A stretch of 64,000 bases of DNA, taken from the NCBI GenBank assembly GCA_027943335.1, contig BSBK01002053.1:186001-250000 (forward strand), in the 5' to 3' direction. Positions 63,977-64,000 of this stretch are shown here, in pieces (the stretch's first letter is position 1; each line of letters opens with the position of its first letter). The DNA is from Chamaecyparis obtusa. Lineage: Eukaryota > Streptophyta > Pinopsida > Cupressales > Cupressaceae. Below the pieces are notes generated by a model. The model was given only the letters and a program-made list of their open reading frames with translations, made no database searches and was not told the origin of the DNA. Position numbers and translations under genes: made by a program.

Positions 63977-64000
63977 TGTTAGTGATTTTTCTTTCTGAAT
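63977..64000 (-). repeat. last bases of 5' LTR of right Y copy
   Basis: TGTTAGTGATTTTTC on the plus strand, identical to the start of 58561-61620; the rest lies beyond the window. Confidence 0.8.

Larger units (their letters stand above)
58561..64000 (-). mobile_element. element Y (right copy): long-LTR element without pol, runs off the window
   Basis: Minus-strand order: end of the 5' LTR (from 63977), primer site, 2356-bp internal region (61621-63976), 3' LTR (61620-58561). The internal region encodes one degenerate acidic frame and no gag or pol, so it fits the non-autonomous LARD class. The primer-site type suggests it borrows gypsy Tat machinery; this is inference. Confidence 0.8.

Overview
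The window reads as nuclear DNA of a land plant and is built almost entirely of mobile elements, nested and decayed to different degrees. I see no ordinary host gene, tRNA or rRNA. A gymnosperm with a large, slowly purged genome is my best guess. The basis is plant-type Ty3/gypsy Tat pol with a second RNase H, plant Ty1/copia elements with a TGGTATCAGAGC-like primer site, very long LTRs, old and diverged LTR pairs, and AT-rich filler. This is inference; no species marker is visible.

Layout. 1-6751: 3' part of a Tat-lineage element (degenerate pol, polypurine tract, 2.67-kb LTR), nested in the 3' part of a second Tat-like element (6752 to about 9255, 1.3-kb LTR). 9413-14284: 3' part of a minus-strand copia element H. 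Its LTR carries a 1.9-kb retroposed insertion with a 17-bp target duplication. 14285-21146: complete minus-strand copia element C1, inserted into the pol frame of H. About 21160-27198: an unclassified element, here called X, with one long broken reading frame. Further X pieces lie at 41156-41576, 48101-49925 and 57209-58560.

27256-39146 is the most interesting part: a 12-kb DNA transposon with about 245-bp terminal inverted repeats. It has GC-rich subterminal palindrome pairs and two convergent genes. The first is a five-exon gene for an 893-codon DDE-like transposase, with all introns in phase 1 and one premature TGA. The second is a minus-strand gene of unknown function. A 1.3-kb minisatellite lies between them. 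I cannot place it in a named superfamily from sequence alone.

39148-41155: 5' part of another minus-strand copia element (D). 41577-44735: LTR, primer site and first internal bases of a long-LTR element Y. About 44795-47645: a copia fragment W split by a 1.25-kb solo LTR with a perfect GGAAT duplication. 49926-57208: complete plus-strand copia element Z, flanked by TGACA and inserted into X. It carries a small foldback insertion in its RT frame. 58561-64000: a minus-strand Y element (3.06-kb LTR, 2.36-kb internal region, no pol) running off the window. Y sits at the same X position in both places, in opposite orientations, so a Y-in-X composite is present twice.

Most coding frames are broken by in-frame stops rather than frameshifts, often where a C-to-T or G-to-A change at a Gln, Arg or Trp codon would explain them. 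The DNA transposon's transposase is the least damaged large gene here.
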